From Welwitschia mirabilis (Eukaryota; Gnetophyta; Gnetopsida; Welwitschiales): 41,615 nt of DNA. The DNA lies in NCBI GenBank assembly GCA_051453625.1, contig JBOZIK010000001.1, positions 18,977,651 to 19,019,265 of the forward strand, written 5' to 3'. Of this stretch, positions 20,120-31,085 are shown one piece after another (position 1 is the stretch's first letter; each line of letters begins with the position of its first letter). The notes beneath the pieces were generated by a model that was not told the origin of the DNA, ran no database searches, and saw nothing but the letters and a program-made list of their open reading frames with translations. A program made the position numbers and the translations under genes.

Positions 20120-20840
20120 CAACCATGTTTCAGCCATTACTATAGAAAAGCACTTCACATTTTATTAAACTTGGAACTTGTACACCTTGTTGTCATTCAT
20201 TTGAAAGATTATAATTTCTTAACTTCTATCTCCTTTATAGATATTACAAAAGTTATCTTCATACTCAACTTTATTAACATTCTTACAAAGTTATCCCACA
20301 CTAAGTAGATTTTTAGTCAAATCAAATACATAATAGTTGTCAAAAATCCCTCACTTGAAGTCAATTTTGATAGTAAAGCTAAAGAATTCAATCCCTATGA
20401 TTATTATTTTTTTCCTATTATCAAAGGTGATACCACCCTTATACCTCTATATACTAGAGAACAAGTTTTAATTTCTTATTATGTGATTACTACAACCACT
20501 ATTAAGATATCATATTTGAGTGTTTCTAATGACTCATACTTTCACAAAGACTAGAACCTTCTTCTTTGAGAAGAAGAACATTACTTGTTCTCATTGGATA
20601 AAATAAGAAGCTTTATCATTTGTCTCTTTCTTCTTCTTGTGGCATTTAGAGTTAATGTGCTTAAGTTTCTTATAGTAGTTGCACTGCTTATTCCCATGTA
20701 AACTATGGACTTTAGTTTTTTCCTTTTTTTCCCTCCTTGATTATTGGATATTCCTTTAGGTTGACCCTTTTCTTTATAGGATCTAATTGATGATGTTATG
20801 ACTTTAGGCTTCATAAATGTTCATAATTGAGTATGTAAAG
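20120..20840 (-). pseudogene. Zinc knuckle and protease remains of a second Copia element
   Basis: On the - strand, in order: a basic, Lys-rich region; CNYYKKLKHINSKCHKKKKE (20641-20683), a C-x2-C-x4-H-x4-C knuckle whose second Cys is now Tyr; NSGCSNHI (20481-20503), the protease active site where the family has DSGCSNHM; FDLTKNLLSVG (about 20294-20330), the usual protease end; and KVYKFQV with MAETWL close to 20130-20170, the run into GAG-pre-integrase. It then stops at the LTR of the Tork-like element, and the expected integrase is not found beyond that element. Active-site Asp and one zinc ligand are lost. Confidence 0.75.
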
Positions 20841-22157
20841 TTTGAGGAGTCTCTACTTGAAGAAACCCTAATGATAGAGTAGTGCTTCCTTTACTTTGTA
20901 GTTGTGGTTAGATTCTTGTAAAACTATTTTAACAAATTAAAAAAAAAAAGGTTTGAGTAGTTATGTTTTCACAATTAATAATATTTTTCTCATAGGTCTT
21001 AAAACTATTAATGAGCTTAAAAAGTCAAATTTGATATGTCTCAATCTCTTGTAGTCATCAGAATGATCAGATCATATTGTCTAACAAGGATTAAAACCTT
21101 ATCAACTACTTAAAACTCATTAATGCTTACTTAAGGCCTAGTTGTTTATGTTGAATCTACGAGGTGATACTTGTTAAAGATGATCATTATAAGATATGTA
21201 ATTTAAGAAGTAAATGTTTACAAAAGCTAATATTTTTTCAATGCCAACTAGTTTTTTTAGCCTTAGGATTAGTTTGTTTTTCTTGATAGTGCTTAGATTT
21301 TGAATGTTGAATATGCCACTAGTTGAAATTAAAGCAAAATGCTATGTTCAACTTCATTATTGAGAGGCCAAAAAATTAGTAATTCAAACCTAATTTAATG
21401 CTAATGAGTCTTTGGTTTTTTCAATCTGATTAATGCATGTTAGCACTTCTTCCTCATTTGCACAAAAATAGAATTTGTCTTTAACTTTCTTTTGTCTTTC
21501 TTAATATTATGAGTTTGGTGGTGGATCGTGTGTTTTGGATTTTGAAGTTTTTAGCCTTTATTGAACATGGAAAATATGCTAAAGCCCTTAGATTTTCTTA
21601 TAGATGCTTGATTATATATCTAGAGATATTGTAGCTTTGAACTACCCTAACCACTCATAGATTGAAGGCTTTCATGTATGAGGGAAAAATCATCAAGCTT
21701 GTTACCAAATAAATGTAGATAATTTGAGATCCTATGGGATATTCTAATGAATTTTTTAATGTTTTCTAATTCTTTATTTTTAAGAGATTCAAATTCTCTC
21801 CTAAGTAATTAAAGCTTAAAAACATGTACTTTTGTACATCCTTTATGTGTAACTTCTAGCATATTCTAAGCATTCTTGAAATATGAATTATTCATGATCT
21901 TTAAAAATATATTATCAACTCCTAATTGAACAAAGAACAATGTTATTAGATCTTATTTTATTAAGGCTTAAATTTCCTACTTGTGTCTATTTTTTAGTGT
22001 AAAATAAGATTGAACATCTATCATGTGACCAAATGCCATAGGTTTGCATTATCATTAATTCCTTCATTATAGCATTTTAGTATTCAAATTCTTCTCCATT
22101 AAATACTAGAATGATAAGGTCTAAGATGCTAAAAGAGCTAGTCTTTCCTTGATTCAT
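20841..22157 (-). pseudogene. gag: Gag remains of the second Copia element
   Basis: It starts at ATG 22157-22155 (MNQGKTSSFSILDLIILVFN, then GEEFEY), matching a Copia Gag start with F-x-G-E-x-[YF]. A UBN2-type block lies around 21700-21840: THKGCTKVHVFKL, RREFESLKNKELENIKKF and NYLHLFGNKLDDFSLIHE. Downstream, FYFCANEEEVLTCINQIEK (about 21420-21490) resembles the acidic coiled segment found after UBN2 in long Copia Gags. The length to the knuckle fits this Gag type. There are many stops. A possible but poor primer site lies near 22205-22220. No LTR was found to the right. Confidence 0.7.
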
Positions 22158-25100
22158 AATATTGGAGATGTTATTAAATGACTTTATCAAATATTTTAAA
22201 ACAAAATTAAAGCACTAGATCCTAAAAAGTATTTGACAATAAAAAAAAAGTAAATATTCAAACTATGAACTAAGTCCTATTGATTCAATTAATTTCAAAA
22301 TGACCTATGGAATAGATTTAAATACATGAATAAATGCTAAAGATAGCATAAGATAAATAAGAAAGGGGAAAAATAATTAAGACAAAATTTATAAATAGTC
22401 TTATGTGGTTATAACTTGTTAGAATTAACCAAGAATAGAGGAAATAAAATAAACCATACAAAATAATCCAAATTGTATTACAAAAAATGATAAATAGTCT
22501 AATTTAGCTATAAGAATAAATGATCTACTACTTCAGTATATTACTATTGCATGAAGGATTTATTAATGGCTTTCCAATTTAAATAATCCCTATTAAATGA
22601 AAATTTATTTATGCGATTAAAAATGGTAGATGTTCTTAATATAACTACTTTCTATAAGAATGATATTTTATTAACAATCCTAAATATTACACATGTAGAA
22701 GAATTTTAGAATAGCTAAGTGTAAATTTTAAGATATATAATATAAATCTTGCATATTACTATCTTAGAATGAAGATAAGAAAGGAAAAATTTCATAAAAT
22801 TTGTCTCATTTAACAATAGTACATATAAAAAATCTATGTCCCAATTACCCCCTTACAAATACAACACTACATAATGCTCTATATAATCTTGGAATTGATC
22901 TATTTAGGATTAATCAACCAGAAGAAAATTTCACAAAGTACCAAAAACTAGTTAGCTAGCTATGATATCTATCTAATATAAGATGTAATGGCCAATAATC
23001 TATCAAGATAATCTCACTATTCTTATGTAAATCATAAATCTATCATATAAAGTTGATAATCCAAGTTTTATAATATCTTAATANNNNNNNNNNAGATGAT
23101 AAACTAAATAAGTTAATTCATAGATCTCATATTTGATATGTGGCATTGTTAGGAATGTCATTAATATCATGGAAAAGCAAAAGACAAGAACATGTATCTA
23201 ATTCATTAATGAAGCCTAGGATCTTAAATGAATTCATCATGTATGTCATTTTACCAAAGAACTTTTTAAATGATTTACACATTATGTTTTCTCTTTCAAT
23301 AATGATATATGATACTAATCAATATACAATTTATATTATAAGCAATTCCATGAATAGCAAGTGAACTAAATATATAAATACAATGTTACATATCATAAGG
23401 AAAAGATGTGGAGAATGATATGGTAAACATATGATATATGCCTAAAAGATAAAATGCCATAGATGGATTTTTAAAAAAAAAAAAATTATTTCTATTCTAA
23501 ATTTTCAAAAAATAATAAGAAGCTAAATTTGTATAGCTAATATAAATCATAATGTAAGACTAAGAGGATTCACTAGAATTTTATACTATCTAGAGTATGT
23601 TAATAATTACTATCTCATGTATCATTATTATAATAAAATAATTGAAAAATGATGTCACTATATAAGACACATTGAAAATTATATATGTTTATATTTACTT
23701 AATATATCCTAGAGAATACATATATACATATATTAAAATAATGTTATAAAACTAAATTCATTATATCATTAACTAAATAATTAATCAACAAAATATGAAG
23801 ATATATAGCCTTTAATTCATAACCTCTCATAATAATATAAAGAAGAGTTATGAATTATCATTTTTTTATGTGTGTATGTGTGTTTTAAAAAAAAAAATTT
23901 CAAGGAAAATCTTGTAAAATAATCTTAAAGATCTTCATAAAAGGCTAAATAGAACATGGAATATTAAAGTCACTCCTTGTTCATAAAAATAAAGAATAAC
24001 AAGTATTTTAAAATATCTAACATTTCCAAATATTTATATTTTTTTGGTAGTATTTAATTTATTAGGGCTTGTACTTTAATACTTGTGTATAACATGTAAG
24101 ATTTTCTTCTTCAAAACGCCCTTTCTATGATGTTAAAGATTCTTTAAACATGTTTTCTTTTTTTTAACAATTGCTTAGAATTCATCAAATTGGAATTCTA
24201 TCTTTTCTAGTAATTTTAAATCAATCAATATGCATTTCTTTTTTTTAAACATACCCTCAAACCTTGTAATTTTCTTTTCTCATCTAAGTCTATCTTTAAA
24301 ATCTATTCTTATACAACATTGAAAAGCTTCATTATAGAGTTATATTTTTAGCATCTTGAGCATAACTTTTAAATTCCTATGGTAGATCAATATTAACTCT
24401 TATGAAATGTAGTTTTTCAACTTCAAGTTAAAGCTAAAAACATTCCTATAGATGGGGAGAAATTGACATTGGTGGATGTACTCATTAATTTACTTACCTA
24501 TGCTTCGATTTTATTCTTATACTATCATCAAGATAGTGCATACTATGAACTTAAACTTTTTGGTATTAGCAAAAAAAGAAGGTGGATCTTAATATAATAT
24601 TCAAACAATATAAGAAAGATATCATGACACATTTTTATATAGATAACATTTTTTATATAGTTCTACTTAATGAAAATATACTTAAAAATATTTTATAGTC
24701 ATAATGTTTGATTAAGTGAATTCATAATAGAATCCTTAAAAATTAGCTATTATGCATAGATAATTCTTTGAGTTTTGAGTTTTGTACACATATAATTCTT
24801 TGAACTCATATTATGATGTTCCAAATAATTAGAATCAAAGAGTATTTAGTTCTCTTTTTCTTATTAAACTCAAATATGAAATTTGCTAGATATAAATCTT
24901 GAGATAATTGCATAAATATATGTATTAAAATGTTCTTTGAAAAATTATCCTAGAAAAAAAAAATTGTGCCCAATTCAAGATTGAAAAAACATAAACAGAA
25001 ATATTAAGGAGAATTTTTGGGTTCTAACATATAAGACCGAGGTAATTAGAAGTATTCATGCTTTGAAGAAATAAAAAAAGAATTATACATGTGATTATTT
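22158..25100. other. AT-rich sequence with no recognised feature
   Basis: Very AT-rich, with runs of A and T (for example 23471-23485, 23886-23900). No open frame has family motifs; the 74-codon frame at 23140-23364 looks like chance. A 10 N gap lies at 23084-23093. The left end may hold the lost LTR of the second Copia element. Confidence 0.5.
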
Positions 25101-25109
25101 AATTAATGT

Positions 25110-27610
25110 GTGATCTATGCTAGCCACCTGCAAGCTATGGAAGAAGAAATTACAAGGTCCTTTAATTACTTGATAATCTCTATACAATATGAGATGGTTA
25201 TGTTGACTCCCAAAAATTTGGAGGAAGCATGTTTTTATTCTTTAATAGCAGAAGTAAAATAGAAAATAAATTACAAAGGTCAAATAGGAAAAAACATAAT
25301 ATGAAAGAGATAGAAGTAGAAGAGAACCACAAAATCAAAAATGAAGAAAGGAAACAACTTAAGAAGAATCTTATTTCCTAAGATAAAGAGAAATAAGAGA
25401 AATGGTTGAAGGCAAGGGACACCCTATTGTTTAATTCATTTATAGAAAACATGAGTGGTAATCTTATGACTATTTATTAATAAAAGAAAAACTCTAAAAA
25501 TTTAATGTTTCAGCAAGATAAGAGATCAAAACTGTATAAATGCAAAATGAAAGTGTAAAATCAAAGACGATAGCAACTTGTTAGTGAAAAGTATTTTAAT
25601 GCAATGGTAAAAAGAGAAGGAAGCATCATCCTAAAGGAACAAACTCTTTAAAACAAAATGTAGTTACAAGGATAAAGTTTGTAAAGTCATCATAGATAGT
25701 TCCAACTATAACAATCTTATTTCCATAGAAATGGTTAAAAAAAACTAATGTTGGAACTAAAGCCATATCCTACATTATATAAGACATCATGGGTTTAAAA
25801 TGGCTATCATATAATATTGAAGGAACACATTTAATAAGTTTCAATGTTAGTAATCAATATGATCAAGCATTGTGTAATATAGTACCCATGCATTCATATC
25901 ACATTTTCTTAGAAGATTGATAATTTGATGTGAAAAGTAAGAATGATAAAGTCTAAAACATTTATTTTATCATAAAATGTGACAAACAATTTAAGTTGAA
26001 GTTATTATAAAATAAAGAAGACAATCACTTCCTAAATGAAAAGGAATTTGTTTGTAAACTAAATAAATAGGGGTACACATTGTTAGTGATCATAAGACAA
26101 ACATAAGATGTATAACAAAAGATTTTAAAAATTGAAAAATTAAATAGAAATTTGTAAATGATTTGATGAAAGAAATTCCTTTTAAACTACCTAATGAGAA
26201 AGTTGTAGGATACAAATAGATCTTATTACAATAGCTACATTTTTCAAAAAAGTTTCCTATGGATTCACATAAAGAAAGAAATAGGATACATAAAGGCATA
26301 TTCAAGAACTTTTATAAAAAGAATTAATTCATGGAACCTTATCTCCATGTAATGTACCTTTGATTTTAACATTAAGAAAAATTATCCTAGAGATAACAAT
26401 ATGTATAGCTTTAAAATCCATCAATAAAATCATGACTACATACTAGTCTCTAATGTTAAAATGGATGATATTTTGGGTAGCTTACTAGGTACTTACTAGT
26501 TTAGCAAGATTTATATAAAACATGGATATTATCAAATATACATATGAGAGGTAGATGAGTGGAAAACTTCCTTTAAGCTGATGAATGTTCTTTATGAATG
26601 GCTATTTATGCCATTTGAATTGAAATATTCTTTTGACACTTTGATTAGAGTTATAACAAATGTACTAAAAAAATTTATTAAAAATTTTATTAAAAAATTT
26701 ATAGATGTTTATATAAATGATATTCTCATATATAGTAGCAATAAATAAAACCACTTAAAATTTTTATTGATAAGGTTTAAAGAAGAGACACTTGTTTTAC
26801 CAATTTTAAAAGATGTAGGTTTATGAAGGAAGAATTAGTGTTTTTAGGCATTATAATTTATAATAAAGGTGTAAAACTGGACCTAAGAAAAATGATAGCC
26901 ATTTCAAAATTTCTTGTTCCAAAAAATAAAAAAGAATTTAAAAGATTTTATAGATTAATAAGATTTTATAGATTGGAAAATGTTCAACTTTAGAAAGAAA
27001 TAAATATCTTTTACACTTATTCTTGCATTTTGCAAACTTTTTTGGAAAACATTTAAGGTGGAGTGTAATGATATTATAATAGCCATTATAGTTGTGCTAA
27101 GTCAATAAGAGAGTCCCATTAAATTCTTAAGTGAGGAGTTAGATGACGCTAACAAAAGGTAATCTATCGATTTAAAAGAAAGTTATACCATCCTATAAGC
27201 ATTGAAACAGTAGTGGCATTACTTTTAAATAAGGAATTTATCTTGCTTACTAACCCTAGATCTCTTTAATACATTAATAAACAAGATAAATTAACTTCTA
27301 AGAGAGAAAAATAAGTAGAGAAATTATCAGAATTAAATTTTATGATAAATACAAGAAAGGATTAACAAATCAAGTAGTAGATGTACTCAGTAGAAGTACA
27401 TATGTTTCTAGTTTGAGCTAGATTCTTATTGAATACTTCCCAAATTTAAAATATATTTATGTATAGGATAAATATTTTAAGATCATTTGAATTACTCTTT
27501 AAGACCCCATGTAATGTACATGTGAAGTTGTATTCTCTTATCATATCCAATATAATCTTTTATTTAAAGATGTAAGCTATGCATATCAAAAGTATTCATG
27601 AGAGTAAATG
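25110..27610 (+). pseudogene. Chromovirus-like Ty3 gag-pol remains (protease, reverse transcriptase, RNase H, start of integrase)
   Basis: Blocks in order on the + strand: late Gag (KNLEEACFYSLIAEV, about 25200-25260); protease near 25680 (CKVIIDSSNYNNLIS, family D-[SG]-G) with VPMHSYHIFLED around 25890-25920; pre-RT ESLSPCNVP-like sequence near 26330; reverse transcriptase MDDILG (26461), DEWKTSFKLMNVLYEWLFMP and VYINDILIYS (26707-26736), where the catalytic YxDD box reads YIND; RNase H VECND, LSQ, PIKFLSEELDDANKR, WHY and VVDVLSRS (27058-27400); then YNLLFKD and AYQKYS (about 27550-27600), matching the integrase lead-in. Stops and shifts throughout. The protein would be the polyprotein of a Ty3 element. 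No LTR was recognised on either side. Confidence 0.82.
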
Positions 27611-29570
27611 TAGTGATAAAAAGTAGTAAGTGTTGAAATTAAATGTAAAATATGTTAATATCATATTCATGATTTGAATTACAAGTTCTCTAATTTCAAC
27701 CTTAGAATTAAATGTCTAAATTTTAGGTTATTTCAAAAATAATAGAAATAGGAAGTAAAGGAGTCAATATTTATAATAATTTAAAATGTTATTTATTTAT
27801 ATTAAATAATTGATAAATAATATTAAAACATAATTATTTTAGGCATGTGATTGGATAGGTTATTAATCATCTTTCTATATTATGCTTAGTCCTACATGAC
27901 TTTAAGTGTTTTATTACACTTTTTATAACTTTAGATATTTCTTTTAATCCTACTTTATTTGTAATAAAGAACATTCATCTTATGGTATTTCACCAAGTAG
28001 AAATGTTACATCTTTTATATATGTAACAAATCATATTGTTTTGTGTCTTGTTAACTAAGTTGACAATTGTTAAATCAATTATGTTGACTTCCTAATAGTT
28101 TCCTTTGATCTTAACTTAATTTCATACTTTATTTTAGTTTCTAAATTCATCCAGATCTATTTTCTCTTCCATCTGTTTCATTTTCATTTTTTCGATATGT
28201 ATTTTTTTTTATGTTTATCATCTTCGAAATCATTTCATATTTTATCTCATCCTGGGAATTAGGATAGTCTCATTTTAAAAAATTATTATTTATAGTTTTT
28301 AAATACTTTGTTTTATCTTATGGTATTATTTTAGTGGCTAGAAACTTTTGTTAGTTCATCTTATTTTAATATTTTAACTTTAATTTATTTTATTTAAACT
28401 AATAAATAATTTGTTTAGAAGTGTTATTTCCTTATTTAGAATATGACTTATTCATTTTTAAGTATTTATTTCATGTTAGGACTTGTCTTATTCTTGGTTG
28501 AAGTTATGATATGACATAAGTACTTTATGCAACTTTTGTCTTTTATTACTTTGTCAAAATAATGTGATTTACAAGGTAGATGTATAGGTAAGATTATGTT
28601 TCACTTGATATAATAAAATTTTACATCTCAAATTTTAATAGTTATTTCATTTTAACTTCTAGATATACTTTGACATTAGCCTCTTCTGTGGCTAGTTTGA
28701 TAGTAGCAACTAGTTCAATAGCTTCTTCAGTAATTACTTTAGGTTAATTAATTGGATTAGGCTAAGGAGAATTTATTGTTTTAGGACTTAAGTTTGGTGA
28801 TGCTTCTCAAGTTGGGTATAAAGCTTATTAATAATGTTTTGTACTTCATCAAGTGCTTTTACTTTTTTATTCATCTCTTAAGAGATTTATACTTTATCAA
28901 GTGCTTTTTATTTTTCTTCTCTCTTTTAAGATATTTAATCCTTTTGCATTTTAAACTAAGTAACCTAGAACTATGCTTTACTAAGGTGATACTAGAGTTT
29001 TGTCATACTACATTCTTTTTTTTTTTTAAATTATAGTTAATGCTATGATGAATCATTATAATGAGATTTCTCTAATATACTAGTGTATCATAAAGAATGA
29101 ATAGGTATTTATAATTCACAAAAGATCCATAAAAATACTACTTATTCTCCTTTAACGGTTAATTTTTTCTAACACATGATAGCTAAAATATTAACACCTT
29201 TTGTATCTAAAATTCATTATTTATGTAAACTAAAACCTTCATTTTCATTAAACTTGTTAATATTTTTTATTTTTGTATAAGCACTTTATTAATATTTGGT
29301 ATATCTCTAAGTGATACCTTTGTAAGCATGTTGCTTTCAATTTGTTTTAAGAATGCATTAGTATAAAATGTAATAAATTTAAAATACTCCTACTCACACT
29401 GCTCTAAATTATCAAATACTAGAACTTTCTCTAGGTTTAGAAAGGCTGAATTGACTTATTTGACTTGTTGTTTAGAGTGTGTTTCAGATCTCATTTCATA
29501 GTTTTTATGATCAATTTGATCATTTTTAAATGTTAAGAATGAAAGGCATAAATCAAGCATGATTTGAATA
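27611..29570. other. AT-rich sequence with no recognised feature
   Basis: The open frame at 28794-29036 is a hydrophobic Leu/Phe-rich product of T-rich sequence and is not credible. ACTTTATCAAGTGCTTTT-like text occurs twice (near 28847 and 28891). No element motif found. Confidence 0.5.
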
Positions 29571-29582
29571 AAATCAAATGTT

Positions 29583-30127
29583 CATCTAGATGAAGTAATT
29601 ATAGCAAATCATTGTAGCAAATTTATTGTAGTAGAGGTATCATTATTCACCTTTTGTCATCTAGATGATACTATAGGATGACAGCACTATAAAAGAGTTA
29701 CTGTAGTGGTTACTATAGCAAAGCATTATTATAGCAAATTATTGTGGTGTCATTCACCTTCTCATCTAGATAATAGTAGAAGGACAATAGTTGTCATAGA
29801 TACATTAAAAAAGTATAATTTTTAATAATCAGACTTGTTATCCACTTATGGTCGTCCAGATGATAGTACTCTTTCATGAAATTTGATATGGATGACATGG
29901 AATGATAGGATAAATAGTTATTAGTCATTGGAGGCATCATCAACTATTTTCATCTAGAAAACATCAAAGAATGACTAGCAGGAAAAGAAGAAACAAAAAT
30001 ATGATACTATCATCCACCTATGGTCATCCGATTGACACCTAGGGAAACATCAAGAATATTCAAAATTAACAAGTATCAAGTATTAAGGAGCAATTTCCAC
30101 CATTATCCAACTCATCATTGGGATGAT
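29583..30127 (+). repeat. Spaced palindrome family TCATCTAGATGA
   Basis: Copies near 29583, 29657, 29762, 29851 (GTCGTCCAGATGAT), 29950, 30022 and 30113. The first two contain the perfect 10 bp palindrome CATCTAGATG; the later ones are decayed. Confidence 0.6.
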
Positions 30128-30240
30128 AAACATGGATAACATTTAGGTATTTATTTAAAATATAATTAAACCTTATTAAAATTTAATTTCAAAGGTGTCC
30201 TTTTACATCACATCCCTTAATGACCTCAATGGCTAACCCA

Positions 30241-30248
30241 TATAAACA
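30241..30248 (+). promoter_or_regulatory. TATA box of LTR-like copy 1
   Basis: TATAAACA followed by CCCTC, at the same relative place as TATAAATA in copy 2. Confidence 0.4.
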
Positions 30249-30925
30249 CCCTCTTAGACATCCTATTTCTCATATTTGAATTAAATTGGTATTTTTTGTC
30301 AATTAGAGCATCAATCAGTAAAGGTTTATCCTAATTTTGAGAAGGGTTTTCCTTGGTTTTGGACTGCGATTCCTCAATTGGGATGCTATTACTCATCAAA
30401 AGACATAAGCATGCTTTGTAATCTAATGAATAATAAAGTATGTTTTGTTTAATTCTCTTTTTTTATATTCCTTATTTTCCATGATGTATTTTATTCAATA
30501 TTAGAGTGACATTGATAGGAATATGTTATGGTTTTTAAGGGTCAAACTAGATGATAATATATTGATGGTTTGGTTAATAAAATTACATTAAGATTACATT
30601 CATTTAGCATAGTCATTTTGCATTGTGTTGAATCATATCATTTGCATCATTGCATTATTAATTTAGTTTGTTTTGATGATTCAAAAACATAATCAATTTT
30701 ATTTTTCTCTATCTAATTCTTCATTCCTTATTAGAATAAGATCTTAGAACTCACTTTTATTAAAGTTTATAAATCCAAGTCAAATCTTACCATTGTACTA
30801 GGAGTGTTATGTTGCTTGAATTATGCTATCGAATGTTTTGAGGCTAAGTCGTAGATCATCTAACAACATCACACTCTAAAACTACATCATTTTAGTGTTA
30901 CTGTCAGGGAGTAAAGTGAGTCTTT

Positions 30926-30983
30926 AAAGAGGATCCTATTTATATCATTACCCAAAAGAGGATCCTATTTATATCATTACCTA
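30926..30983 (+). repeat. Tandem duplication, 29 bp unit, two copies
   Basis: AAAGAGGATCCTATTTATAT then CATTACC[CT]A twice in a row with a single difference, so a recent duplication. Confidence 0.9.
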
Positions 30984-31017
30984 AAAGAACATAAGTATTT
31001 AACAAAGAATTTATTAA

Positions 31018-31085
31018 AAGAAGTAAGCTTTATTTAAGATCAACTTCTTATTGAAAGAAGTAAGCTTTAGTTAAGATCAAGTTCT
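31018..31085 (+). repeat. Tandem duplication, 37 bp period, two copies
   Basis: AAGAAGTAAGCTTTATTTAA then GATCAACTTCT recurs 37 bp later with small changes (TTAGTTAA, CAAGTTCT). Confidence 0.85.

Larger units (their letters stand above)
29575..30480 (+). mobile_element. LTR-like unit, copy 1, with palindromic CATCTAGATG motifs in its upstream part
   Basis: From 29583 to 30127 the motif TCATCTAGATGA or variants recurs about seven times at 75-105 bp spacing. A TATA box (TATAAACA, 30241-30248) follows. About 130 bp downstream TTCCTCAATTGGGATG (30370-30385) and then TTTGTAATCTAATGAATAATAAAG occur, in pieces matching copy 2 at 41200-41260. Order and spacing (130 against 133 bp) argue for common descent. 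It looks like a U3-R-U5 arrangement. No primer site or coding region was identified, so the type is unknown. Confidence 0.45.

Noticed and set aside
20581-20814. 77-codon Lys-rich open frame as a separate gene
   Set aside because: Partly a shifted reading of the Copia knuckle region; the knuckle itself is in another - strand frame.
28794-29036. Hydrophobic 80-codon open frame
   Set aside because: T-rich low-complexity translation with no motif.
29575-30130. Spaced palindromes as a CRISPR-like array
   Set aside because: Units are short, diverged and unevenly spaced, spacers are not unique inserts, and the sequence is plant nuclear DNA.
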